NCBI RefSeq assembly: GCF_002234575.2
Contig: NZ_CP022464.2
Coordinates: forward strand, 1,488,001-1,552,000
Origin: Enterocloster bolteae
Lineage (GTDB): Bacteria; Bacillota; Clostridia; Lachnospirales; Lachnospiraceae
DNA: 64,000 bases
Direction: 5' to 3'
This document shows, one piece after another, positions 33,842 to 40,787 of the stretch. Both the position numbers and the translations under genes were made by a program. The notes beneath the pieces were generated by a model. The model ran no database searches, was not told the origin of the DNA, and saw only the letters and a program-made list of their open reading frames with translations. The stretch's first letter is position 1. The number at the start of each line of letters is the position of its first letter.

Positions 33842-34336
33842 ATGAATCGGAAAACAGACAAAAAGGGGAATGCCGTTAGCGTGCTTTTTACCATGCTGTT
33901 GTTTCTGGTATTTGTGCTGTGTGCCCTTTTCACAGTGCTGATTGGCAGCCGGGTATATGAAAATATCAATGTGCGCAGCGATGCCAATTATACAGGCAAC
34001 ACAGCCCTCAGCTACATTGCCAACAAGGTGCGCCAGGGCGACCGGGCCGGGATGGTAAATGTGGCGGATGTGGATGGGATCCAGGTGCTGGAGATGAAAC
34101 AGGAGATTGGGGATTCAGAATACGTCACATGGATTTACTGGGACGAAGGAAGCATCCGGGAACTGTTTACAGACACATCCAGCGGTCTGGGGCTTGCGGA
34201 CGGTCTGGAGATTTTAGAATGCCAGGGCCTGAAGTTTTCTAAGGACGGCAGGCTGCTGCGTATAGAGACCGTGGGAGAGGGCGGCGGAAGCCTGGAGCTT
34301 TCTCTGCGGAGCGGAGGACTTGAGACGGATGAATAG
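33842..34336 (+). CDS. Pilus-associated membrane protein, DUF4860-like
   Basis: A 164-residue protein with basic start, one hydrophobic helix (about residues 12-37) and a soluble domain that ends in a beta-rich segment. I recognise it as resembling DUF4860, a family found in such clostridial filament loci. No Glu at +5 is visible in the first helix. It overlaps the next gene by 8 bp, so translation is coupled. Function is inferred from context only. Confidence 0.65.
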   Translation: MNRKTDKKGNAVSVLFTMLLFLVFVLCALFTVLIGSRVYENINVRSDANYTGNTALSYIANKVRQGDRAGMVNVADVDGIQVLEMKQEIGDSEYVTWIYWDEGSIRELFTDTSSGLGLADGLEILECQGLKFSKDGRLLRIETVGEGGGSLELSLRSGGLETDE

Positions 34337-34844
34337 AAAAAGCGGGTCCGGTTCAGGGCCATTTTTAATGGAAATGCTGGTGGTGGTGGGGTTTTTCATC
34401 ATCTGCGCCAGTATCTGTGTTCTGGTGTTTGTGAAGGCTGACAACATAAGCAAAGATGCCCGGGACATAAATCAGGCGGTGCTTAAGGCGCAGAGTCTGG
34501 CAGAAGAGCTTAAGGCGGGGCAGGCTCTGCGGTGGTCAGAGATGCTGCCGGACCGAAACATATGGGAACACCTGGCAGATGCCGATGAGGGAAACCAGGA
34601 ACAGGTTCAGTGGAACCAGGAGCTGGTACAGAGCGAAGGCTACGAAGGAATCCATACCATGTACTGGAACAGCAGCTGGGAGGAAACTGAACCTGACAGT
34701 GAACCCGCCTTTTTGGGGGTCATATACACCGGAACAGTGGATAAGATGGAGCGGGCAGACATACTTATCATGCGCTACGGCAGAGGGGCCAATAAGGGAA
34801 AGATGCTGTACCGGCTGCAGACAGAGACCTATGCCGGCCCCTAA
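34329..34844 (+). CDS. Type IV prepilin-like protein with Glu at +5
   Basis: A 171-residue protein whose start fits a type IV prepilin: a short leader ending in Gly (SGSG), then PFLMEMLVVVGFFII, with Glu at position +5 and a long hydrophobic helix. Pro at +1 is unusual for the peptidase. ATG 34329 is chosen because GGAGG at 34313-34317 precedes it. The rest is a soluble, acidic domain, Trp-rich in the middle. Of the four small genes here it is the only one with the classic motif. Confidence 0.75.
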   Translation: MNRKSGSGSGPFLMEMLVVVGFFIICASICVLVFVKADNISKDARDINQAVLKAQSLAEELKAGQALRWSEMLPDRNIWEHLADADEGNQEQVQWNQELVQSEGYEGIHTMYWNSSWEETEPDSEPAFLGVIYTGTVDKMERADILIMRYGRGANKGKMLYRLQTETYAGP

Positions 34845-34895
34845 AACTGTGTACCGCCGTATTTAGGGAAAATGAAACACGGAAAGGAAAGACAG

Positions 34896-35375
34896 ATGGC
34901 AGGAGAGGCATCCAGGAATAAAGTGAATATAGGGGCGTCGTCCCTGATTCTTATTTTCATTGTTCTGTGCATGGCAACCTTTGGACTGCTGTCCTTAAGC
35001 AGCGCCCAGGGCGATTTAAAGCTGGCCGGGCGCAATGGGGAGGCGGTCCAGGCTTATTATGAGGCGGACAGCAGGGGGCAGCAGTGGCTTAAGGAAGTGG
35101 ACCAGGTCCTGACAGAGGAAATGGGGGAGGGAAAGGATTCCACCCAGTGCAGCCTGGATATCAAGGACAGGCTGGGAGAGCTTTACAACAGGGAAACCGG
35201 CCTTATTTCCACGGACATCCCTATGGACAGGGGACAGTCTCTGCGCATTGAGCTGGTTCTCATGTGCGGGGAAAAGCATTACGATATAAAGTCATGGTAT
35301 GTATATGCCAGTGATGAGTATGAAATAGATAATTCTATGCCTGTGTGGGGCGGAGCAGCCCCGTCCCAGGAATAA
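34896..35375 (+). CDS. Pilus assembly-type membrane protein (PilX/GspK-like position)
   Basis: A 159-residue protein with basic start, one hydrophobic helix (about residues 16-38) and a soluble domain. Its position last before pilT and its lack of Glu +5 recall minor pilins of the PilX/GspK kind, but there is no strong family match. I prefer ATG 34896 because AAAGGAAAG precedes it with good spacing; an in-frame ATG at 34872 has only AGGG at 3 bp. The call is by context. Confidence 0.6.
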   Translation: MAGEASRNKVNIGASSLILIFIVLCMATFGLLSLSSAQGDLKLAGRNGEAVQAYYEADSRGQQWLKEVDQVLTEEMGEGKDSTQCSLDIKDRLGELYNRETGLISTDIPMDRGQSLRIELVLMCGEKHYDIKSWYVYASDEYEIDNSMPVWGGAAPSQE

Positions 35376-35400
35376 AACAGAGGCAAAAGGAGCAAAACAG

Positions 35401-36462
35401 ATGAATGTGATGGAATTGCTTACATCGGCCGTGGAGAAGAATGCGGCTGACATATTTCTTATACCAGGCATGCCCTTCTCCTATAAGATTGGCGGCCGGA
35501 TTATCTATCAGGGTGACAACCGGATCATGCCCGATGAGATGGACAAGATGATTACCGAGATATACGGCCTGGCAAAGAACCGGGGCATGGATAAGGTCCA
35601 GTCCCACGGAGATGATGATTTTTCCTTTGCCATACCGGGGGTATCGCGCTTCAGGGCCAGTGTGTTCCGCCAGAGGGGCTCCCTGGCAGGAATCATCCGG
35701 GTGGTGCGTTTTGAGCTGCCGGATGCCGGACAGCTCCATCTGCCGGACAGCATCATCGGCGTATCCAGGCTTACCAAGGGAATGGTCCTGGTGACCGGAC
35801 CCGCAGGCAGCGGTAAGAGCACAACCCTGGCCTGTATTATTGACGAAATCAACAGCACCAGAAACGCCCATGTCATCACACTGGAGGACCCCATCGAATA
35901 CCTGCACAGGCATAAACAGAGCGTGGTGACCCAGAGGGAGATTGTTACGGATACGGACAGCTACGTCACAGGTCTGAGGGCATCCCTGCGCCAGGCGCCG
36001 GATGTTATTCTGTTAGGTGAAATGAGAGATTATGAGACGATCAGCATAGCCATGACAGCAGCGGAGACAGGTCACCTGATTCTCTCCACCCTTCATACTG
36101 TGGGAGCAGCCAATACCATTGACCGTGTGATCGATGCATTTCCGCCAAACCAGCAGCAGCAGATAAGGACCCAGCTGGCCATGGTGCTGGATGCGGTTAT
36201 ATCCCAGCAGCTCATACCTACAGTAGACGGCGGGGTGCAGCCAGCCTTTGAAATTATGTTTTTAAACAATGCAATCCGCAATATGATACGGGAATCCAAG
36301 ATTCACCAGATAGACGGAATCATTGCCACCTCCCAGGAGGAAGGTATGATATCCATGGATAACAGCCTTATTAAATTATACCGTGACGGAGTGATTTCAC
36401 GTGAAAATGCGATAGCTTACAGCAGCAACAGCGAGTTAATGGAAAAGAAACTGGCCAGGTAG
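35401..36462 (+). CDS. pilT: Type IV pilus retraction ATPase PilT
   Basis: A 353-residue hexameric AAA-type motor of the PilT family, which powers filament retraction. Walker A is GPAGSGKST at residues 133-141, the Asp box DPIEY and Walker B region VILLGEMRD follow, and the C-terminal NNAIRNMIRE matches the PilT-specific AIRNLIRE motif. It is the only ATPase in the locus: no PilB/GspE-type assembly ATPase, no prepilin peptidase and no secretin are near. It may therefore act with a distant PilB or serve as the motor on its own. Confidence 0.92.
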   Translation: MNVMELLTSAVEKNAADIFLIPGMPFSYKIGGRIIYQGDNRIMPDEMDKMITEIYGLAKNRGMDKVQSHGDDDFSFAIPGVSRFRASVFRQRGSLAGIIRVVRFELPDAGQLHLPDSIIGVSRLTKGMVLVTGPAGSGKSTTLACIIDEINSTRNAHVITLEDPIEYLHRHKQSVVTQREIVTDTDSYVTGLRASLRQAPDVILLGEMRDYETISIAMTAAETGHLILSTLHTVGAANTIDRVIDAFPPNQQQQIRTQLAMVLDAVISQQLIPTVDGGVQPAFEIMFLNNAIRNMIRESKIHQIDGIIATSQEEGMISMDNSLIKLYRDGVISRENAIAYSSNSELMEKKLAR

Positions 36463-36584
36463 CCGCCGGACCTGCCGGAGGTCCTGGAAAAACCAATTGG
36501 GAATGCTGCCGGAATAAGACGCAGGTTTTCCAGATATACTAAGGTTATGAACAGCAGACCGGGACGGTGGGAAAGGAGCAGCAC

Positions 36585-37532
36585 GTGAGAGCAGATAAGA
36601 GGAAAGTGGTAATCGTAGGAACTGGAATGGTGGGCATGAGCTATGCCTATTGCCTTCTGAATCAATCGGTGTGTGATGAGCTGGTGCTCATTGATGTAAA
36701 TAAGAAGAGGGCCGAGGGGGAGGCAATGGATTTAAACCATGGCCTGGCATTTGCCAATTCCAGCATGACAATATATGCAGGGGAGTATGACGACTGCAGT
36801 GACGCGGATATTGTGGTCATATGTGCCGGCGTGGCCCAGAAGCAGGGTGAAACCCGGCTGGATCTTCTGAAAAGGAATGCTGAGGTGTTCCGCTCCATCA
36901 TTGAGCCGGTTACCTCATCGGGCTTTAACGGACTGTTTCTGGTGGCAACCAATCCGGTTGATATCATGACCAGGATAACCTGTACCCTGTCAGGCTTTAA
37001 TCCGAGACGGGTACTGGGAACAGGAACAGCCCTGGACACAGCCAGGCTCAGATACCTGTTAGGCGATTATCTGAAGGCGGATCCCAGAAATGTCCATGCC
37101 TATGTCATGGGAGAGCATGGGGACAGCGAGTTTGTGCCGTGGAGCCAGGCACTGCTGGCCACCAAGCCCATACTGGAACTGTGCGGAGAAAACGGGGAAG
37201 CGGTATGCCGGCAGCGGTTTGATGAAATCGAGGAAGAGGTCCGCACGGCCGCTTACAAAATCATAGAGGCCAAGAGTGCCACTTATTATGGCATTGGTAT
37301 GGCCCTTACCAGAATAACCAAGGCCATTCTGGGGGATGAGCACAGCGTACTTACCGTATCCGCCATGCTGCGGGGAGAGTACGGTCAGATGGACGTATTT
37401 GCCGGAGTTCCCTGTATTATCAACCAGAACGGGGTACAGAGGGTCCTTCCCCTGTCCCTGACACCGGAGGAGCTGGAGAAGCTGGGCCGCTCCTGTGATA
37501 CGCTGCGTGAAGGATATGACGGGATTTTCTGA
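36585..37532 (+). CDS. ldh: L-lactate dehydrogenase
   Basis: A 315-residue NAD-dependent dehydrogenase that interconverts pyruvate and L-lactate. The Rossmann motif is GTGMVG at 12-17, the substrate-specificity loop has AQKQGETR with Gln85 (Gln102 in LDH numbering, which favours pyruvate over oxaloacetate), the catalytic His178 is in GEHGDSE, and Arg/Asp residues are in place. The start is GTG 36585, with AAAGGAG just before; a GTG at 36567 has no site. It stands alone between pilT and tRNA-Thr. Confidence 0.93.
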   Translation: MRADKRKVVIVGTGMVGMSYAYCLLNQSVCDELVLIDVNKKRAEGEAMDLNHGLAFANSSMTIYAGEYDDCSDADIVVICAGVAQKQGETRLDLLKRNAEVFRSIIEPVTSSGFNGLFLVATNPVDIMTRITCTLSGFNPRRVLGTGTALDTARLRYLLGDYLKADPRNVHAYVMGEHGDSEFVPWSQALLATKPILELCGENGEAVCRQRFDEIEEEVRTAAYKIIEAKSATYYGIGMALTRITKAILGDEHSVLTVSAMLRGEYGQMDVFAGVPCIINQNGVQRVLPLSLTPEELEKLGRSCDTLREGYDGIF

Positions 37533-37554
37533 TATATGGAAATGGGTTGATTGG

Positions 37555-37579
37555 GGATTCGATTTTTTAGAATCTTTTG
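37555..37579 (+). terminator. Weak terminator-like hairpin after ldh
   Basis: GATTC (37556-37560) pairs with GAATC (37570-37574), followed by TTTT. The stem is short. The rest of 37580-37721 holds no gene that I can support. Confidence 0.4.
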
Positions 37580-37721
37580 GGAAGCCGCCGCACAGACTGC
37601 TGCTCATGATTGCCGGGAAGGCTTGCGGGAGCAGCGGTTTGTACTGGCGGGGATAGAAGGTAAGAAAGAGAAGGCAAGAAAGAACCGTTGGTGAATTGTT
37701 TGAAAAAATTGAAAATTATTG

Positions 37722-37750
37722 TTGACAAAACCATACGGACATGATAATAT
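37722..37750 (+). promoter_or_regulatory. Promoter of tRNA-Thr
   Basis: TTGACA (37722-37727) and TAATAT (37745-37750) with a 17-bp spacer, 36 bp before the tRNA. Confidence 0.8.
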
Positions 37751-37786
37751 ATACAAGGTTCGCGAGAGCGCACCAAAACAGAATAA

Positions 37787-37859
37787 GCTGCTGTGGCTCA
37801 GTCGGTAGAGCGTCGCATTGGTAGTGCGGAGGTCACGGGTCCGATTCCCGTCAGCAGCT
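37787..37859 (+). tRNA. tRNA-Thr (GGT)
   Basis: A 73-nt cloverleaf with acceptor stem GCTGCTG / CAGCAGC (seven perfect pairs), D-arm GGCTCAGTCGGTAGAGC, anticodon loop TTGGTAG and T-arm ACGGGTCCGATTCCCGT. Anticodon GGT reads ACC and ACU. It is a single-gene unit with promoter and terminator. Confidence 0.93.
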
Positions 37860-37866
37860 TGTGGAG

Positions 37867-37895
37867 AGCCTGGTATTTACCAGGCTTTTTTTCTT
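37867..37895 (+). terminator. Terminator of tRNA-Thr
   Basis: AGCCTGGTA (37867-37875) pairs with TACCAGGCT (37878-37886), followed by a long T-run. Confidence 0.9.
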
Positions 37896-37937
37896 TTGTT
37901 CTCCATGGTACATATTGGAAGTATTAGTATATTTTAA

Positions 37938-37945
37938 ATATTAAC
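37938..37945. repeat. Target site duplication, left copy
   Basis: ATATTAAC, identical to the 8 bp at 39406-39413 on the other side of the insertion sequence. Confidence 0.9.
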
Positions 37946-39405
37946 GGCTCTTTGTCAATAGTTGGGGTGGGATTTGTTAAAATCCCGCCCCAATTCTATG
38001 AAAAGGGCCCTTTTTATGTTTAGTTCCAGGTTTTACTGATTTTGGGCATGCCAAATAAGCCTCCGCATTACCGACCTTTTTATCCTATGATGTACAGTGA
38101 AGTATCCGGGTTCGGAACCGTTTGAAATTCCGGATTCCGTAGCTGCTCCGTTTTAATACCTTTATCTTGTTGTTAAATCCTTCTGTGGGACCATTTGTCA
38201 ATCCGTATTTAAAGGCATTCAGGATTTCTTTTCGCCAGGCCCTGTAGGTCTTAGCACAGTCCTCAAATTCCTTGATCCCACAGCTCTGTGCATTCGCAAT
38301 CCAGTCATCAAATTCCCTCTGCTGCTGACGATACGCTTCCATCTGGCAGATATCATAAAACCACTCTTTCATGCGGTGTGCCAGACGCAGATCCTCGCTA
38401 TAGTGAAGCATTAAATCACAGGCCTGTTTGTTCTCATCCTTCAGCTTTTTATAGCGGGTCAGAATGAGTTTCCGGCTGCGTTTATAATACTTACGCAGAG
38501 AAACCGGCATGGACCGCTGCAGCCGTTTGCGTACATTTTCAATCGCCCATGTCACCTGCCGGATGAAATGATATTTATCCACGATGATTGTAGCGTTTGG
38601 AAAGAAGGTCTGTGCAAGTTCGGTGTAGGGGCGCCACATATCGCAGACGAAGAACTTTACCTTCAGGCGTTCTTTCCTGGGAATGTTCCGCCAATAATCA
38701 GCCAGATGGCTCTGTGTCCGATCCGGGAGAATGTCGAGGATCCGGCGCTTTTTCGGATCAACCAGAATGCACTGATATTTACCGGTAGAAGCATTGCCTT
38801 TGAATTCGTCAATGGAAAGCGCTTGTGGAAGCTGGTCAGGCGGAGGATAGCAAATCGTGTCCAGAAGGCGGCAGACCGTCTGGACGGAAACACCGGTAAG
38901 CTCTGCGATCTGTTTTAAGGAAAAGGTCTGCCGGAGCAGGGAGACAATGTAAAATGCCAGTCTGCGGGTCCTGCGGTGGTAGCTGGGGAGGAACGAATAG
39001 GATTCCGTGAACCGTTTGCGGCAGTATGGGCAGAGGTAGCGGCGTTTGCGAAGGAGCAGGATTACTTGTTTTCCCAGTAAGGGAATGTCCTGGACTTCTT
39101 GTAAACGGTAATCATGAATCCGTTTAGTTTTAGCCCCACAGCAGGGACAAGTCTGTTCTACCGGTTGGGACTGGATGAAAATTTTAATGAAAGAGTCTGC
39201 CTGAACCACTTTTTTAATAAAAACACCTTCCAAGTTAAGGAAGGCCTTGGTATAATTAGGGTACATCTATAAGGGGTCACCTCCGTAACATTAAACTTTG
39301 GTCGGGATAATGTGTTTAGGAGGCTTCTTATAGATGTATTTTATTACAACGAAAAGAATGTTGGAAGTGTGCTTTTCAGCACACCCCAACATTCAGTATA
39401 GAACC
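37946..39405 (-). mobile_element. Complete ISL3-family insertion sequence
   Basis: A 1460-bp element bounded by imperfect 24-bp terminal inverted repeats. The left end starts GGCTCTTTGTCAATAG (37946-37969) and the right end, read on the minus strand, starts GGTTCTATACTGAATG (39382-39405); both end in GTTGGGGTG and 16 of 24 positions agree. An exact 8-bp ATATTAAC target duplication flanks it, which is the size expected for ISL3 elements. The transposase gene inside is intact. The precise repeats suggest a fairly recent insertion. Confidence 0.95.
38085..39266 (-). CDS. ISL3 family transposase
   Basis: A 393-residue transposase of the ISL3 family. The N-terminal zinc-binding region has CPCCGAKTKR near residue 40 and a second CxxC in RRYLCPYCRKRF. 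A helix-turn-helix follows (QIAELTGVSVQTVCRLL), then the DDE-type catalytic region with SIDEF, FFVCDMWRPY and a late TNGPTEGFNNKIKVLKR, which contains the third acidic residue. The frame is full length and undamaged, so the element should be capable of transposition. GGAGG precedes the start. Confidence 0.95.
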   Translation of the reverse strand: MYPNYTKAFLNLEGVFIKKVVQADSFIKIFIQSQPVEQTCPCCGAKTKRIHDYRLQEVQDIPLLGKQVILLLRKRRYLCPYCRKRFTESYSFLPSYHRRTRRLAFYIVSLLRQTFSLKQIAELTGVSVQTVCRLLDTICYPPPDQLPQALSIDEFKGNASTGKYQCILVDPKKRRILDILPDRTQSHLADYWRNIPRKERLKVKFFVCDMWRPYTELAQTFFPNATIIVDKYHFIRQVTWAIENVRKRLQRSMPVSLRKYYKRSRKLILTRYKKLKDENKQACDLMLHYSEDLRLAHRMKEWFYDICQMEAYRQQQREFDDWIANAQSCGIKEFEDCAKTYRAWRKEILNAFKYGLTNGPTEGFNNKIKVLKRSSYGIRNFKRFRTRILHCTS

Positions 39406-39413
39406 ATATTAAC
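39406..39413. repeat. Target site duplication, right copy
   Basis: ATATTAAC, matching 37938-37945. It lies 20 bp upstream of the start codon of the gene at 39434, so the insertion sequence sits just ahead of that gene. Confidence 0.9.
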
Positions 39414-39433
39414 ATGCAAGGAGAGGAGAGGTT

Positions 39434-39793
39434 ATGCTGCAGACACAATACGAATTCACTTTGCCGAAAGGGTACATGGATGAGGAAGGAAATCTTCATA
39501 AGAATGGGATCATGCGCCTGGCAACAGCAATGGACGAAATAAGAGCAATGAGGGACCCAAGGGTAATGCAGAACCCGGATTATGCGGCAATTATTATATT
39601 ATCCCATGTTATTATAAAACTGGGCAGTCTTCCGCTGGTAACAGTTGAAACAATAGAAAAGTTGTTTGCTTCTGATTTGAAATTCTTACAGGAGATGTAC
39701 GAAACCCTAAACGGATTAGAAGGACCTGTGGTTCGTGTCACCTGTCCATATTGCGGCAAGGAATTTACAACAGAAATGGATTTTAAGGGATAG
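39434..39793 (+). CDS. Small phage-tail / contractile-injection-associated-like protein with CxxC motif
   Basis: A 119-residue protein. The core LPKGYMDEEGNLHKNGIMRL, ATAMDEIRAMRDPRV, NPDYAAIIILSHVIIKLGSL and the VETIEKLFASDLKFLQEMYE helix resemble a small family that I know from phage-tail-like and extracellular contractile injection gene clusters, where it has no firm function. The C-terminus adds VTCPYCGKEF, one CxxC pair that could bind zinc as a dimer. No other tail, baseplate or sheath gene is in the window, so it is an orphan. GGAGAGGAGAGG precedes ATG 39434. The insertion sequence probably separated it from its original promoter. Confidence 0.55.
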   Translation: MLQTQYEFTLPKGYMDEEGNLHKNGIMRLATAMDEIRAMRDPRVMQNPDYAAIIILSHVIIKLGSLPLVTVETIEKLFASDLKFLQEMYETLNGLEGPVVRVTCPYCGKEFTTEMDFKG

Positions 39794-39828
39794 GAATTTT
39801 AAGGGATAGGAATTTTATGTGGTAAGAA
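39781..39828. repeat. 16-bp short tandem repeat at the end of the small gene
   Basis: TTTTAAGGGATAGGAA occurs twice in tandem (39781-39796, 39797-39812), then a diverged copy TTTTATGTGGTAAGAA (39813-39828). The first copy contains the stop codon of the preceding gene. Confidence 0.85.
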
Positions 39829-39833
39829 TTTTA

Positions 39834-39862
39834 AGAGACAGCCTGGGCTGTCTCTTTTTTTG
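39834..39862 (+). terminator. Terminator after the orphan tail-like gene
   Basis: AGAGACAGCC (39834-39843) pairs with GGCTGTCTCT (39846-39855), followed by T-run. Between here and 40159 I see no gene; the stretch is AT-rich. Confidence 0.85.
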
Positions 39863-40159
39863 CCGCAGCCATAGGAGCATTGGCGCCACAATCCAACTTA
39901 TCCTTTTATCCTTGTAAATGTCCATATCAATCATCATCCTGGAAGAGTATCTTTAAACAGGCGAGGGGAGAATAATTGTATCTAAAAAACAATAAATTTA
40001 GCATGATTACAAAATAACCTAATTATTTATAAGAAAAGATAAATAATACCTGGACAAATCCCTTCCTTTTTCGGCATATTTATGATAGAATTTATACTAT
40101 TCGGCAAATAGTTGCTATTTACATGATACTTTACATAATTTCCCAAAGGTTGAGAACAG

Positions 40160-40222
40160 ATGGGAGGATTTATTTTAGATACGGTTGGGAGTCTGGAATC
40201 ATGAAGAGAGCGGACTCCCTTT
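40160..40222 (+). promoter_or_regulatory. Possible leader peptide and attenuator-like hairpin
   Basis: A 14-codon frame (ATG 40160 to TGA 40204, preceded by AAAGG) overlaps the left arm of a hairpin: GGGAGTC (40187-40193) pairs with GACTCCC (40213-40219), followed by TTTTATATAT. This arrangement recalls transcription attenuation ahead of the gene at 40248, but the peptide has no run of a regulatory amino acid. Confidence 0.3.
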
Positions 40223-40247
40223 TATATATGGGGAAGGGGGGATATAG

Positions 40248-40781
40248 GTGTTGGATTGGGGCTTTGGATTAGGGGCCTTTGGAATGTTTTTCCTGTATGA
40301 CTGGAATCGGGTTTTTTTGAAGAAAAAGTGGTTTTTACCGCTTTTTGCAGCAGGGAACCTGCTGCTGGCTGTGGTGGGAGGAAGAATGGTATATGCCTGC
40401 GTCTCCTCAGGAATTAAGGAACAATCTGTATGGCTCCTTCCTGGCGCATTTTTTCTGGCTGTATTGATTTATACGCTGTATTTTGCATTGCCCTTTGACA
40501 ATACATACTGCCAGGAGGCGGATCGGCACAAGGTCTGCCGCTCAGGTATGTATGGCTGGTGCCGTCATCCAGGCATCTGGTGGTTTTTTGGCTGCTTTTT
40601 CTGTACGGGCCTGTCCACCGGGGAGCTGAACCGGGTGATGCTCAGTCTTTGCCTTTCTTTGCTGAACCTTTTGTATGCCTGGTATCAGGACAGGCTTATA
40701 TTTGTAGAGGAGTTTTCTGACTACAGGGAGTATCAGGAACAGGTACCATTTCTATTACCCAGACTGTGGAAAAGGCGGTGA
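40248..40781 (+). CDS. Isoprenylcysteine-methyltransferase-like (ICMT/PEMT-type) membrane protein
   Basis: A 177-residue integral membrane protein with about five hydrophobic helices. The C-terminal half has GMYGWCRHPGIWWFFGCFFC, similar to the RHPxYxG motif of the ICMT/PEMT membrane methyltransferase group, followed by EEFSDYREYQEQVPFLLPRL, the usual ExFGxxYxxYxxxVPxxiP region. Family members transfer methyl groups from SAM to lipids or lipid-linked thiols. The start is GTG 40248 after a GGGGGG run; TTG 40251 is also possible. It is followed after 6 bp by a GH3-type enzyme and they are probably co-translated. Confidence 0.65.
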   Translation: MLDWGFGLGAFGMFFLYDWNRVFLKKKWFLPLFAAGNLLLAVVGGRMVYACVSSGIKEQSVWLLPGAFFLAVLIYTLYFALPFDNTYCQEADRHKVCRSGMYGWCRHPGIWWFFGCFFCTGLSTGELNRVMLSLCLSLLNLLYAWYQDRLIFVEEFSDYREYQEQVPFLLPRLWKRR

Positions 40782-40787
40782 ATCAGA

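Noticed and set aside
37860..39433. Integration of a genomic island at tRNA-Thr
   Set aside because: The tRNA and its terminator are intact and there is no duplicated tRNA 3' end or integrase; the insertion is explained fully by the ISL3 element and its 8-bp duplication.
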